Under the pieces are notes generated by a model. It was not told the DNA's origin and did no database searches. It saw nothing but the letters and a program-made list of their open reading frames with translations. From a virus, in the IMG/VR virus record IMGVR_UViG_3300029957_000013, positions 1-44,676 of that record: a DNA stretch of 44,676 nt, one strand, 5' to 3'. How positions within the stretch are numbered: the first letter of the stretch is position 1; every line of letters starts with the position of its first letter. Both the position numbers and the translations under genes were made by a program. Below, one piece after another: positions 1 through 6,253 of this stretch.

Positions 1-2
1 CT

Positions 3-536
3 GAACCGGAGCGCTGGCTGTCGCCAGGGCAAGTGGCGTACCGGCTCGGCACGGCCCAAGCGCGATTCATGCGGTCGGTCTTCGCGCAGTCGCTGCCGTG
101 GGTGAAGCTCGGCAGCTGGCGGCGTGATTGGCGGATTCGTGAGGGCGCACTAGAAGACGCCCTTCGCCAACGGGAGGAGTCACGGGATGGGCGTGTATCA
201 GGACACGCGCACAAACCTGTGGCGGTACGATTTCCGAAGGGGCGGGCGGCGGTGGACGAAGAAGGGGTTCGGATCGGCCGCCAAGGCGCGCAAAGCGGAA
301 CACGACAGAAGGCACGAGCTCGACCAGGGCCTTACGGACTCCTTCTCAACCTTCCAAGCGCTCGCCGACGCGTGGCTGGACGCCGGGGCGATGACCAAGC
401 AGGCGAAGTATCTGACCGAGGTTCGCTACCGACTGAACCGAGTCTGGTCGCACCTCTCGATGCTTCCGCCGCGCCAAGTGACCCGCGCACACATCGAACC
501 GGTGCTGGTGCGGCTGGCGAAAACGAAGATGCCTGA
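3..536 (+). CDS. Partial excisionase-like helix-turn-helix protein (5' end outside window)
   Basis: The frame is open from the left edge. Its first ~60 visible residues resemble a MerR/excisionase-type DNA-binding domain: a start like WLSPGQVAYRLG, then a wing with VKLGSW and WRIRE, then an acidic helix (ALEDAL). Such proteins direct integrase toward excision or act as small repressors, and the position immediately before the integrase fits that role. The frame has no stop until 536 and so overlaps the integrase by about 350 bases. The residues after roughly base 190 look like a shadow of the integrase frame. I trust the HTH part, not the 3' extent. A point change or sequencing error that removed a stop is possible. 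Confidence 0.4.
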   Translation, partial: EPERWLSPGQVAYRLGTAQARFMRSVFAQSLPWVKLGSWRRDWRIREGALEDALRQREESRDGRVSGHAHKPVAVRFPKGRAAVDEEGVRIGRQGAQSGTRQKARARPGPYGLLLNLPSARRRVAGRRGDDQAGEVSDRGSLPTEPSLVAPLDASAAPSDPRTHRTGAGAAGENEDA

Positions 537-1269
537 GACGGTCAACGGATACCGGCGCGACATGGCGGCGATTTGCAACTACGGCGTCAACCTCGGCGTG
601 CTGCCGTTCAGTCCAGTGCGTGGCATCCCGCGCGTTCCCGACCACGGCAACAAGCGCAAGCCGGTTCCGACCGCCGCGTTGAAATCGCTGATCCTCGCCG
701 CGGACCCTGATCTGCGCGCTCGCCTATTGTTCTGCGCCTACACCGGCTGTCGCTGGATTGAGATGGCGCGGCTCACCTGGCCCGAGGTCCTCTTGGGCGA
801 CTTGCCGGTTGCGCTGCTGACCACGCGCAAGCGCCGCGGCGGGCACGTCGGCAAGCGCTCACAACCGCTCACACCGGCCGCCGTTGAGGCGATTGAGTCG
901 ATGCGGGGCAAACATCACCTGTACGTCTTCCCGCGCGCCTACAACCGCGGACAGGCGATCTACGGCACCGACAAGCTGCATCTTGACCAGCTCTGCACAC
1001 GGGTCGGCGTCGGCCGCTGGAGCTGGCATCAAATTCGCCATTGGGTGGGCATGACGGCGGCGCGCGCCGGCAAGAATCGCCGCGCCATCGCCGACCTGCT
1101 TGGCCAGCAATCCGTGAGCGCGACGGACCGCTACATCCACGCCGCCTCGGAAGAGGTCTGGCAGATGGCCGGCGGCCTGGTCGACGCACTCAATCTCGAG
1201 CCCAGGGCCCCGACCGGAAAGGGTGTGCGCGAGGATGGGTGTGCATCTGAAAACCTGGGGTCGAAATGA
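187..1269 (+). CDS. int: Tyrosine recombinase / phage integrase
   Basis: This 360-residue site-specific recombinase should integrate and excise the phage genome. Residues 1-50 look like an arm-type DNA-binding domain (MGVYQDTRTNLWRYDFRRGG), residues ~54-150 like a SAM-like core-binding domain, and ~160-330 like the catalytic domain. Visible catalytic residues are Arg189 (TGCRW), a likely Lys215, His281 and Arg284 (HQIRH) and the nucleophile Tyr316 (TDRYIH). The usual second His (LGH) is replaced by Gln307 in LLGQQS. The ATG is preceded by GGGAGGAG at 172-179 with good spacing. The stop overlaps the next ATG by 4 bases. Family assignment is firm; the attachment site is not visible. Confidence 0.93.
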   Translation: MGVYQDTRTNLWRYDFRRGGRRWTKKGFGSAAKARKAEHDRRHELDQGLTDSFSTFQALADAWLDAGAMTKQAKYLTEVRYRLNRVWSHLSMLPPRQVTRAHIEPVLVRLAKTKMPETVNGYRRDMAAICNYGVNLGVLPFSPVRGIPRVPDHGNKRKPVPTAALKSLILAADPDLRARLLFCAYTGCRWIEMARLTWPEVLLGDLPVALLTTRKRRGGHVGKRSQPLTPAAVEAIESMRGKHHLYVFPRAYNRGQAIYGTDKLHLDQLCTRVGVGRWSWHQIRHWVGMTAARAGKNRRAIADLLGQQSVSATDRYIHAASEEVWQMAGGLVDALNLEPRAPTGKGVREDGCASENLGSK

Positions 1270-1973
1270 ACGTACCTGACCTGAAAATGCCTATCTTTTC
1301 GCGGGTTGATGGCTTCTGGCATGGTCCGACGGATGCCGAAGTAGCGTGTGGAGAACGCGCTGATTCCGTAAGCCCGCCCTCACGCTTCGGCGATCGAGGA
1401 TGCGCGCCGGGATGTGACTTGCCGGCAAACCCGCCGGCGGATTGGCCGGTTGCCGTCTATCCGGCGAAGGCGACCGCCTTCCGTCGCGACCAGAACGGCA
1501 ACCCGTGCGTCCGGCTGTATGGGCGCTGGCGGAAGCTCAGCGCCCCGGCCGTCTGCGCGATGTGCCGGCGGACCTACTTCTACGCGTTCGGCAAGCAGGC
1601 GGGCGTCGCGTGTAGCAAGCGATGCGCTGCTGCCTTCACCTCAGAGCGCAACGCCGCGTCGGTCGGCTCTGCGAATCCGCACTGGAAGGGCGGTGTCAGC
1701 ACCGATCGCATGCGCTACCGCCGCCGGCAGGCGGAGAAGAACCCCGAGAAGGAACGCGCCCGCCGCCTCACGCGAGCAGCGATCCTGTCGGGCAGGTTGG
1801 TTCAGAAGCCGTGCGAGAAGTGCGGCGAGCCGAAGACGCAGGCGCATCACGACGATTATAGCCAGCCGCTGAAGGTTCGCTGGTTGTGCGTAATTCACCA
1901 TCGCCAGCATCACGGCGGGCACGCCACCGGCCGCGTTGAGCGCCCCGCCCACCTCCCCGGCGAGGCCGCGTGA
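1266..1973 (+). CDS. HNH-nuclease-like protein with two zinc ribbons
   Basis: This 235-residue protein has two Cys/His clusters. The first is C97-x2-C100 with C116-x3-C120, followed by NPHWKGG (137-143), a motif common in phage HNH-type proteins. The second is C183-x2-C186 with paired His 194-195, C208 and the HH residues at 211-212 and 215-216. The segment between them is very rich in Arg, Lys and Glu. Phage proteins of this type are annotated as HNH endonucleases or zinc-binding DNA proteins. I cannot assign the metal and catalytic His with confidence, so nuclease activity is inferred. The ATG overlaps the integrase stop (ATGA), so the gene is coupled to it. Confidence 0.7.
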   Translation: MNVPDLKMPIFSRVDGFWHGPTDAEVACGERADSVSPPSRFGDRGCAPGCDLPANPPADWPVAVYPAKATAFRRDQNGNPCVRLYGRWRKLSAPAVCAMCRRTYFYAFGKQAGVACSKRCAAAFTSERNAASVGSANPHWKGGVSTDRMRYRRRQAEKNPEKERARRLTRAAILSGRLVQKPCEKCGEPKTQAHHDDYSQPLKVRWLCVIHHRQHHGGHATGRVERPAHLPGEAA

Positions 1974-2032
1974 TGCGCGCGCCGGACCTGTTCAGCGCCG
2001 CGGCAGCTCGGCGGGAGGGCCGCGCCGCATGA
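1973..2032 (+). CDS. Possible 19-residue coupled small ORF
   Basis: The ATG overlaps the stop of the preceding gene, and its TGA overlaps the ATG of the next one, giving ATGA-type junctions at both ends. The peptide (MRAPDLFSAAAARREGRAA) has no recognisable domain. It may simply be a coupling leader that carries ribosomes to the next gene. It is short enough to be chance. Confidence 0.25.
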   Translation: MRAPDLFSAAAARREGRAA

Positions 2033-2358
2033 CCCTCGTCGACCTCGAATCCCCCTTCGTCGGCGACGTGGAAGCGATTCTCACCTACGCCCGCCGCTGC
2101 ATGGCGGACAGCCTCGCCCGCGGCGAAGCGCCGATCGCCTCGCATCTGCTCTACACGCAGCCGGGCATTCTCGACGACGCGGTACCGGCTGAGCGCCAGC
2201 AGGGCATCGCCGCCGGCAAGGCATGGGCCGCGCACGCGGACCTGACGGCGGTCTACTGCGACCGCGGGATCAGCGACGGGATGCGCGTTGGGATTGCGGA
2301 TGCGGAGCGCGCTGGGCGGCGGGTTGAGTATCGCTGGCTTGATCGGAGCGCCGCATGA
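2029..2358 (+). CDS. DUF7768 / nucleoside 2-deoxyribosyltransferase-like protein
   Basis: The 109-residue protein begins MTLVDLESPFVGDVE and contains ARRCMADSLARGEAPIASHL and LYTQPGILDD. It ends with a Rossmann-like DLTAVYCDRGISDGM followed by AGRRVEYR. This pattern matches small phage and bacterial proteins related to nucleoside 2-deoxyribosyltransferases (DUF4406/DUF7768 type), which have a flavodoxin-like fold. The true substrate is unknown; a role in nucleotide salvage or base modification is inferred. I chose the ATG at 2029 because the family begins there; the frame stays open 31 codons upstream without family-like sequence. It overlaps the next gene by 4 bases. Confidence 0.7.
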   Translation: MTLVDLESPFVGDVEAILTYARRCMADSLARGEAPIASHLLYTQPGILDDAVPAERQQGIAAGKAWAAHADLTAVYCDRGISDGMRVGIADAERAGRRVEYRWLDRSAA

Positions 2359-2591
2359 CCCGCCCACCCGAACAATCCCTCGCCGCTCGGGTGGGCGTGT
2401 GCCCGGCGCCCATGACCGAGGCTAACAACAACTTTCAACCCGACACCTGGGCAACGCTCGAAGAGATCGGCGCGGTGCTGGGCATCTCGAATCAGCGCGC
2501 GGACCAGATCATTCGCGCCACGGCGCGCAAGCTGTGGCGGGGGAGTCCGGTGGTGCGGCGGGAGAAGTCGCGGAGGACAGGCGCCGTGTAG
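2355..2591 (+). CDS. Small HTH protein, sigma-70 region 4-like
   Basis: In this 78-residue protein the segment TLEEIGAVLGISNQRADQII resembles the helix-turn-helix of sigma-70 region 4, which binds -35 elements. The C-terminal basic tail (RREKSRR) could contact DNA. The ATG at 2355 overlaps the previous stop; a second in-frame ATG at 2412 would give a 59-residue protein that still holds the whole HTH. Phage proteins of this size act as transcription regulators, but the target is unknown. A hairpin follows 22 bases after the stop. Confidence 0.6.
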   Translation: MTRPPEQSLAARVGVCPAPMTEANNNFQPDTWATLEEIGAVLGISNQRADQIIRATARKLWRGSPVVRREKSRRTGAV

Positions 2592-2612
2592 CGCGCCACC
2601 CTATTCGCACAA

Positions 2613-2638
2613 AAGGCCGGGGCGCTAACCCCGGCCTT
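2613..2638 (+). terminator. Perfect 10-bp hairpin, possible terminator
   Basis: AAGGCCGGGG at 2613-2622 pairs perfectly with CCCCGGCCTT at 2629-2638 across a 6-base loop. It lies in the 95-base gap between two coding regions. There is no T-run after it on the + strand, but the AAAA start gives a short T-run for reverse-strand transcripts. It could be a weak or Rho-assisted terminator, or an RNA-stability hairpin that protects upstream mRNA. Confidence 0.45.
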
Positions 2639-2686
2639 CGAGTGCTGAACCCGCTGCGCGAACACGCAGCAGAAAGACGAAGTGAC

Positions 2687-3004
2687 ATGACAAGTCTACA
2701 CGAAGAAGAGGGGTCCGCAAGTACCCAAGTACGCGAATCCCTCAGGCGGCTGGATGGCGGCGGTGAGGAGCGGCGGATGGCGGATGTCGTGGTGGAGCAA
2801 GGCGTCAAGCGGCGGTGCGGGCTGTGTCGAGCCTACCGCGCCGCCACGGGCGAGTGCCGGCGGAACGCGCCGACGCCCCTCATGGCCTGGGTCGAGACCG
2901 ACGAAGGCGAGCCGACCTGGAAGCTCGGCAGCTTCTGGCCCCTCCCGCCCCTCGGCCCCTCCGACGAGTGCGACGCCTTCGTGGCGAGGGAGGAATTGCG
3001 ATGA
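2687..3004 (+). CDS. Small Cys-rich phage protein
   Basis: The protein has 105 residues. The C-terminal half carries C-x2-C (RCGLCRAY), then GECRRNAP and a final DECDAF. This four-cysteine layout with a conserved Trp/Pro stretch (FWPLPPLGPSDEC) is common among unnamed phage early proteins and likely binds one zinc or an Fe-S cluster. No function is known. I took the ATG at 2687, after the hairpin, because the longer upstream frame reads through that hairpin. Its TGA overlaps the next ATG. Confidence 0.65.
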   Translation: MTSLHEEEGSASTQVRESLRRLDGGGEERRMADVVVEQGVKRRCGLCRAYRAATGECRRNAPTPLMAWVETDEGEPTWKLGSFWPLPPLGPSDECDAFVAREELR

Positions 3005-3252
3005 GCACTCCAGTCAAGGTTTCCGCCCGCGTGCAGCTCACCGTCGAGATCGATGTCTCGGACACGTGGGGCGGCAACTGCGCGATGGATCAAGTTTACG
3101 ATCAGGCCGTTGAGGCCGCGCGCAGCGCACTCGCCCACGGCATAAAGATCGACGGCCGCTACAGGAGCGACGCGATCCCATCCAAGCTTCGCTCCGCCCG
3201 CACTATCGGCGAGCCGAAGGTGTCCGCCGTCATCGTCGAGGAAACTCGATGA
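3001..3252 (+). CDS. Hypothetical small protein
   Basis: The 83-residue product starts MSTPVKVSARVQLTVEIDV, which predicts a beta-strand pair, followed by a helix (QVYDQAVEAARSALAHG) and a basic stretch ending in KVSAVIVEETR. This alpha/beta layout resembles small phage early proteins that I cannot name. The start overlaps the previous stop by 4 bases. The frame is well matched to the GC-rich codon use of its neighbours, so it is probably real. Confidence 0.6.
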   Translation: MSTPVKVSARVQLTVEIDVSDTWGGNCAMDQVYDQAVEAARSALAHGIKIDGRYRSDAIPSKLRSARTIGEPKVSAVIVEETR

Positions 3253-3291
3253 CGCCCCGCCCGTTTCTCACCGAGGCGAAGGAGAACAACC

Positions 3292-3639
3292 ATGGCTGAG
3301 TTCGACGAAGCCGTGGCGCTCGCCAACCGCGTCTTGGGTAGACCGGGCGGTGATCCCGACGACGATCTCGCGGTGCTCGCGCGGCAATTCTTGCGGGCTG
3401 TTGAGCGTGCTGGTCCGCAGGCCGAGTCGAAGATTGGACCGTGCCGGACTTGTAACGGCTCTGGGTTGGTCGACCGCAAGCAGGACGGGAACCGCATGTC
3501 GGCGCGTCTGTGTCCGACGTGTAGGCCTATCGAGTCACCCCAGCCGACGCGGGAGGCGCTGGTCGCGGAGGTGGAGCGGCTGCGCAAAGCCCTACAAAGT
3601 ATCGCGAGCCCGGTCATGCGTCGTCGGAGCGAGTCGTGA
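3292..3639 (+). CDS. Small zinc-finger protein (DnaJ-type CxxCxGxG)
   Basis: This 115-residue protein has an N-terminal helical region rich in Ala, Glu and Leu. It then has CRTCNGSG near residue 50 and CPTC about 30 residues later, which together form one four-cysteine zinc site like half of a DnaJ zinc finger. A C-terminal helix (REALVAEVERLRKAL) may form a short coiled coil. GGAGAAC sits 5-7 bases before the ATG. The specific role is unknown; such proteins occur among phage early genes as nucleic-acid or protein adaptors. Confidence 0.65.
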   Translation: MAEFDEAVALANRVLGRPGGDPDDDLAVLARQFLRAVERAGPQAESKIGPCRTCNGSGLVDRKQDGNRMSARLCPTCRPIESPQPTREALVAEVERLRKALQSIASPVMRRRSES

Positions 3640-3679
3640 GCCGGGGCGTGCTGGTGGGGGCGGGACGGAGGAGGGCGGC

Positions 3680-4024
3680 GTGAGAACCTCCAGCCTAGAG
3701 ACGCAATTCGACTTCCTGTGGCTGCGCCTGCGCCCCAAAGAGCTGCCACTGCCCGTGGCGGAGTATCGGTTCGCCCCGCCACGGCGCTGGCGATTTGACC
3801 GGGCATTCGTCGAGCTGAAGGTCGGCATCGAGCTCGAAGGTGGCGTGTACGTGCGCGGACGTCACCAGCGGCCGGAAGGGTTCAAGGCCGACGTCGAGAA
3901 GTACAACGCCGCGGCGCTCGCGGGCTGGCTCGTGCTGCGCTTCACGGCGGACGACTTGAAGCAGGAGCCGGACCGGGTTGTGGCGCAGGTGGTCGCGGCG
4001 ATTGGGATGCGGAGGGCGGCGTAG
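3680..4024 (+). CDS. Vsr-like / DUF559-like PD-(D/E)XK endonuclease
   Basis: The 114-residue protein has the nuclease core of small phage Vsr-like proteins. FAPPRRWRFD places an acidic residue at D40, IELEGG gives E51 and E53, and His62 (GRHQR) follows. A helix with a DVEKYNAAA pattern and a strand (GWLVLRFT) complete the core. Relatives act on mismatched or branched DNA or as resolvase-like nucleases; which applies here is not visible. The GTG at 3680 is chosen because GGAGGAGGG lies just upstream and the homologous start is short. It ends directly before the ATG of the CoiA-like gene, so the two nucleases form a pair. Confidence 0.75.
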   Translation: MRTSSLETQFDFLWLRLRPKELPLPVAEYRFAPPRRWRFDRAFVELKVGIELEGGVYVRGRHQRPEGFKADVEKYNAAALAGWLVLRFTADDLKQEPDRVVAQVVAAIGMRRAA

Positions 4025-4666
4025 ATGCTGTTCGCAGACCGAAACGGCGAACGCGTCCGCGCAACACTGAGCGGAGACCGCGGCACCTGCCTAAGCTGCG
4101 GTGCCGACATGATCGCCAAGTGCGGGGCGCTCGTGGTCTGGCATTGGGCGCATGCGAGCACCGCCGAGTGCGATACCTGGGCGGAAGAATCTGCGTGGCA
4201 CCTACGCTGGAAACTCGCGCTTGAAGCACGCGGCGCACAGATCGAAGTGCCGATGGGACCGCATCGCGCTGATGCAGTTCTACCCGACGGCCGCATCGTT
4301 GAGCTGCAACATTCGCAGCTAAGCCCCGGCGCCATCGCCGAGCGCGAGGCGTTCTATGGCGAGCAGCTGGTGTGGCTGTGGGACGCGGAGCGGTGGATGG
4401 ATCGGCTCCACTTCGGCCGGCACGGCTTCTGGTGGAAGCGCGGATCACCGGCGATGGCACGCAGTCGGCGGCCGGTCTGGTGGGACACGGGCGACGAGTT
4501 GTGGCGCGTCTCGATTGACCACATCGAGCGGAAGGAGTCGGGCTACGGATTTGCGCTCGATGCGCAGGGGGAGCCGACCGGAACTCCACACGTGCGCGAA
4601 TTCGTCGTTGGGCGGCGCGTTGTCGGGAAAATCCTCGAACGTCGAGCGCCGGCGGTGTGGCCATGA
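4025..4666 (+). CDS. CoiA-like nuclease
   Basis: The 213-residue protein starts with a zinc ribbon (C22-x2-C25) and a WHWAH motif at 39-43, both characteristic of CoiA-family proteins. The PD-(D/E)XK-like nuclease core follows: E55, HRAD at 80-83 with D83, and ELQHS at 93-97 with E93 and Q95. Next come a helix with AEREAFY and the strand VWLWD. CoiA of Gram-positive bacteria acts in transformation; phage relatives probably cut or process DNA. The C-terminal 90 residues are Trp- and Arg-rich and not recognised. The gene follows the Vsr-like gene without a gap. Confidence 0.8.
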   Translation: MLFADRNGERVRATLSGDRGTCLSCGADMIAKCGALVVWHWAHASTAECDTWAEESAWHLRWKLALEARGAQIEVPMGPHRADAVLPDGRIVELQHSQLSPGAIAEREAFYGEQLVWLWDAERWMDRLHFGRHGFWWKRGSPAMARSRRPVWWDTGDELWRVSIDHIERKESGYGFALDAQGEPTGTPHVREFVVGRRVVGKILERRAPAVWP

Positions 4667-4797
4667 GCTGGCACCGCTTCTGGCTCGAGATCGACGCCGC
4701 GTGTCGGGCGGCGCGGGTACACAATGCAATTGCCGCGTTCAAGCCGAAGGAGAATTGGCGACGGAAGCGGAAGTTGTACGGGGAGGATGTGGCGTGA
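4663..4797 (+). CDS. Small basic protein
   Basis: This 44-residue ORF has an ATG overlapping the previous stop and a TGA overlapping the next GTG. It encodes MSWHRFWLEIDAACRAARV followed by a Lys/Arg/Trp-rich tail. There is no known domain. The coupling at both ends argues that it is translated. Confidence 0.45.
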   Translation: MSWHRFWLEIDAACRAARVHNAIAAFKPKENWRRKRKLYGEDVA

Positions 4798-5117
4798 GCG
4801 ATACGAACAAATGGGGGCAATATTATTGGTGCATTAAGGTTCCCACGGGCCTCTCATTGACCGACGAGATATACGTGTGCGCCGATCGCCTTGAAGTCCT
4901 CGAAGATGGCTCACTGATATGTTGGGGTAAGCAATCTGGCGGAGATCCACTCATCACACTTGGCCTCGCCGCGACGAAATGGAATTCGTTTTATGCGGCA
5001 AGCTGCATAGACGGCTCGCCCGTGTCGGTCGAGCATTGGGTTGGTGAAGTGGCCAGGACCTCAGGGGACGCCGAACTAGCCCGTACACTCAAGGCTAAGA
5101 CCTCGGGCAGAAAATAG
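4794..5117 (+). CDS. Hypothetical protein, low-GC insert
   Basis: The 107-residue protein starts with GTG at 4794. It is rich in aromatics near the N-terminus (KWGQYYWCIKVP) and has a beta-rich middle (EIYVCADRLEVLEDG, SLICWG). I do not recognise it. Codon use is visibly more AT-rich than in the flanking genes (for example TAT, ATA, AAA and CAA codons), so it was probably acquired with the next gene. It ends one base before the ATG of the arm-domain protein. Confidence 0.6.
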   Translation: MSDTNKWGQYYWCIKVPTGLSLTDEIYVCADRLEVLEDGSLICWGKQSGGDPLITLGLAATKWNSFYAASCIDGSPVSVEHWVGEVARTSGDAELARTLKAKTSGRK

Positions 5118-5118
5118 G

Positions 5119-5679
5119 ATGCACGCCGCACGCATTGCGCTGCCGGCCCGCCCCGCGCGTTCGCGGCACGATGGGTCGCTATATCGGCGCGGTGCACTCT
5201 GGTGGATGAAGCTCTATCGAGATGGGGTCATCATTCGAGAGTCGACCGGAACAGACGACATAGATCTGGCACGTAAGATGTTAGTAAAGCGCGCGCGAGA
5301 GACCCGCCTGCGCCTTGTGGCTGAATCATATGGAGGGGCAATGGTTAAATATTATCGCGAAACGATACAGGGGCGCACGGAAGTGTGTGTTGAGACCGAT
5401 GCAGCCGATGAACGCGAATTCCTAACGTCCGTTGCAACAAGTTTGCCGTCCGTCCTAGTCGATGCCGGGGGCGACAGTGAAGTGCGCGACTGGCTGCGCC
5501 GCGTCGTGGATGTGTGTTGCAAGATGCGCGGCTACAAGGCTGATGTCCTTGAGCGGCGCGTCATTCAGGCCGGAGCGCTAGCTCCGTCAGAATCGGCCCG
5601 CATTGCTGGCTCAAATCGCGATCTCGACAGCACGGACAATACCGATCCCCCGCTAGCTGAAGAGCGGTCAGCACTGTAG
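5119..5679 (+). CDS. Integrase arm-type DNA-binding domain protein without catalytic domain
   Basis: Residues ~19-60 (GSLYRRGALWWMKLYRDG, then RESTGTDDIDLARKML) match the three-stranded arm-binding domain that starts many tyrosine recombinases. The remaining ~125 residues contain no core-binding or catalytic motif (no R...HxxR...Y), only an unrecognised helical tail ending in a polar, acidic stretch. It may bind DNA as a decoy, a directionality factor or a regulator, or it may be the remnant of a second integrase. Base composition is lower in GC than its neighbours. The frame is intact, which argues against simple decay. Confidence 0.65.
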   Translation: MHAARIALPARPARSRHDGSLYRRGALWWMKLYRDGVIIRESTGTDDIDLARKMLVKRARETRLRLVAESYGGAMVKYYRETIQGRTEVCVETDAADEREFLTSVATSLPSVLVDAGGDSEVRDWLRRVVDVCCKMRGYKADVLERRVIQAGALAPSESARIAGSNRDLDSTDNTDPPLAEERSAL

Positions 5680-5683
5680 CCGC

Positions 5684-6253
5684 ATGACCCCGCGCCTCAA
5701 CCTGCCCGCCCTGCGCGACCGCCTCACGATCGCCACGGTGCTCCGCGCCCACGGCCTCGAGCCCAAGCACGGCCGCATGCCGTGTCCGCTCCATCGCGGC
5801 GAGAATCCGCAGGCGTTCTCGATCGCGTCATCCGGCAAGTTCGCGCGCTGCTGGGCGTGTGAGTTTGCCGGCGATGGGATCAGTCTGCAGCAGCAACTGA
5901 CCGGCGCGGACTTCCTGACGGCAGCGAGCGCCTGTGCGGCGATGGTGGGCATCGGGCCGGCGCCGAAGCTGCATCGCGAAACGCTCAGACGACTCCAGGC
6001 CGAGCGCGAGGCGGCGGCGCTCAGGGCTGAGCAGCAACACAACGCCGACCGTGCGCTGTTCGATGACCTGGCCAAGCGGCAGGTCGCAATCGAACACGAC
6101 ATGGACGCTCTCGGCGCGACCATGAAGCGCGCCCGGCGCGAGGGCTGGACCGACATCGAAGACGACGCGTGGACGCTCCTGGGCGAGCTGACCATGCGTC
6201 GAGACGTGGTGGATGAGGCGGTGGATCAATGGCGAGTCTGGATGAGCCGGTAA
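5684..6253 (+). CDS. CHC2 zinc-finger primase-like protein (zinc domain only)
   Basis: In this 189-residue protein C34-x2-H37 and C56-x2-C59, with the strand pair QAFSIASSGKFARCWAC, form the CHC2 zinc-binding domain of DnaG-type primases. No TOPRIM domain follows; residues ~95-189 are a charged helical region (many Glu, Arg and Ala). It likely recognises single-stranded DNA for primer synthesis together with the ATPase encoded next, which overlaps it by 25 bases. The split layout, with zinc finger and helicase on separate chains, is seen in several phage replication modules. Confidence 0.8.
   Translation: MTPRLNLPALRDRLTIATVLRAHGLEPKHGRMPCPLHRGENPQAFSIASSGKFARCWACEFAGDGISLQQQLTGADFLTAASACAAMVGIGPAPKLHRETLRRLQAEREAAALRAEQQHNADRALFDDLAKRQVAIEHDMDALGATMKRARREGWTDIEDDAWTLLGELTMRRDVVDEAVDQWRVWMSR

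Noticed and set aside
3249-3299. 16-codon ORF between 3249 and 3299
   Set aside because: Its start overlaps the previous stop and it ends inside the next gene; too short and without pattern. It may only serve translational coupling.
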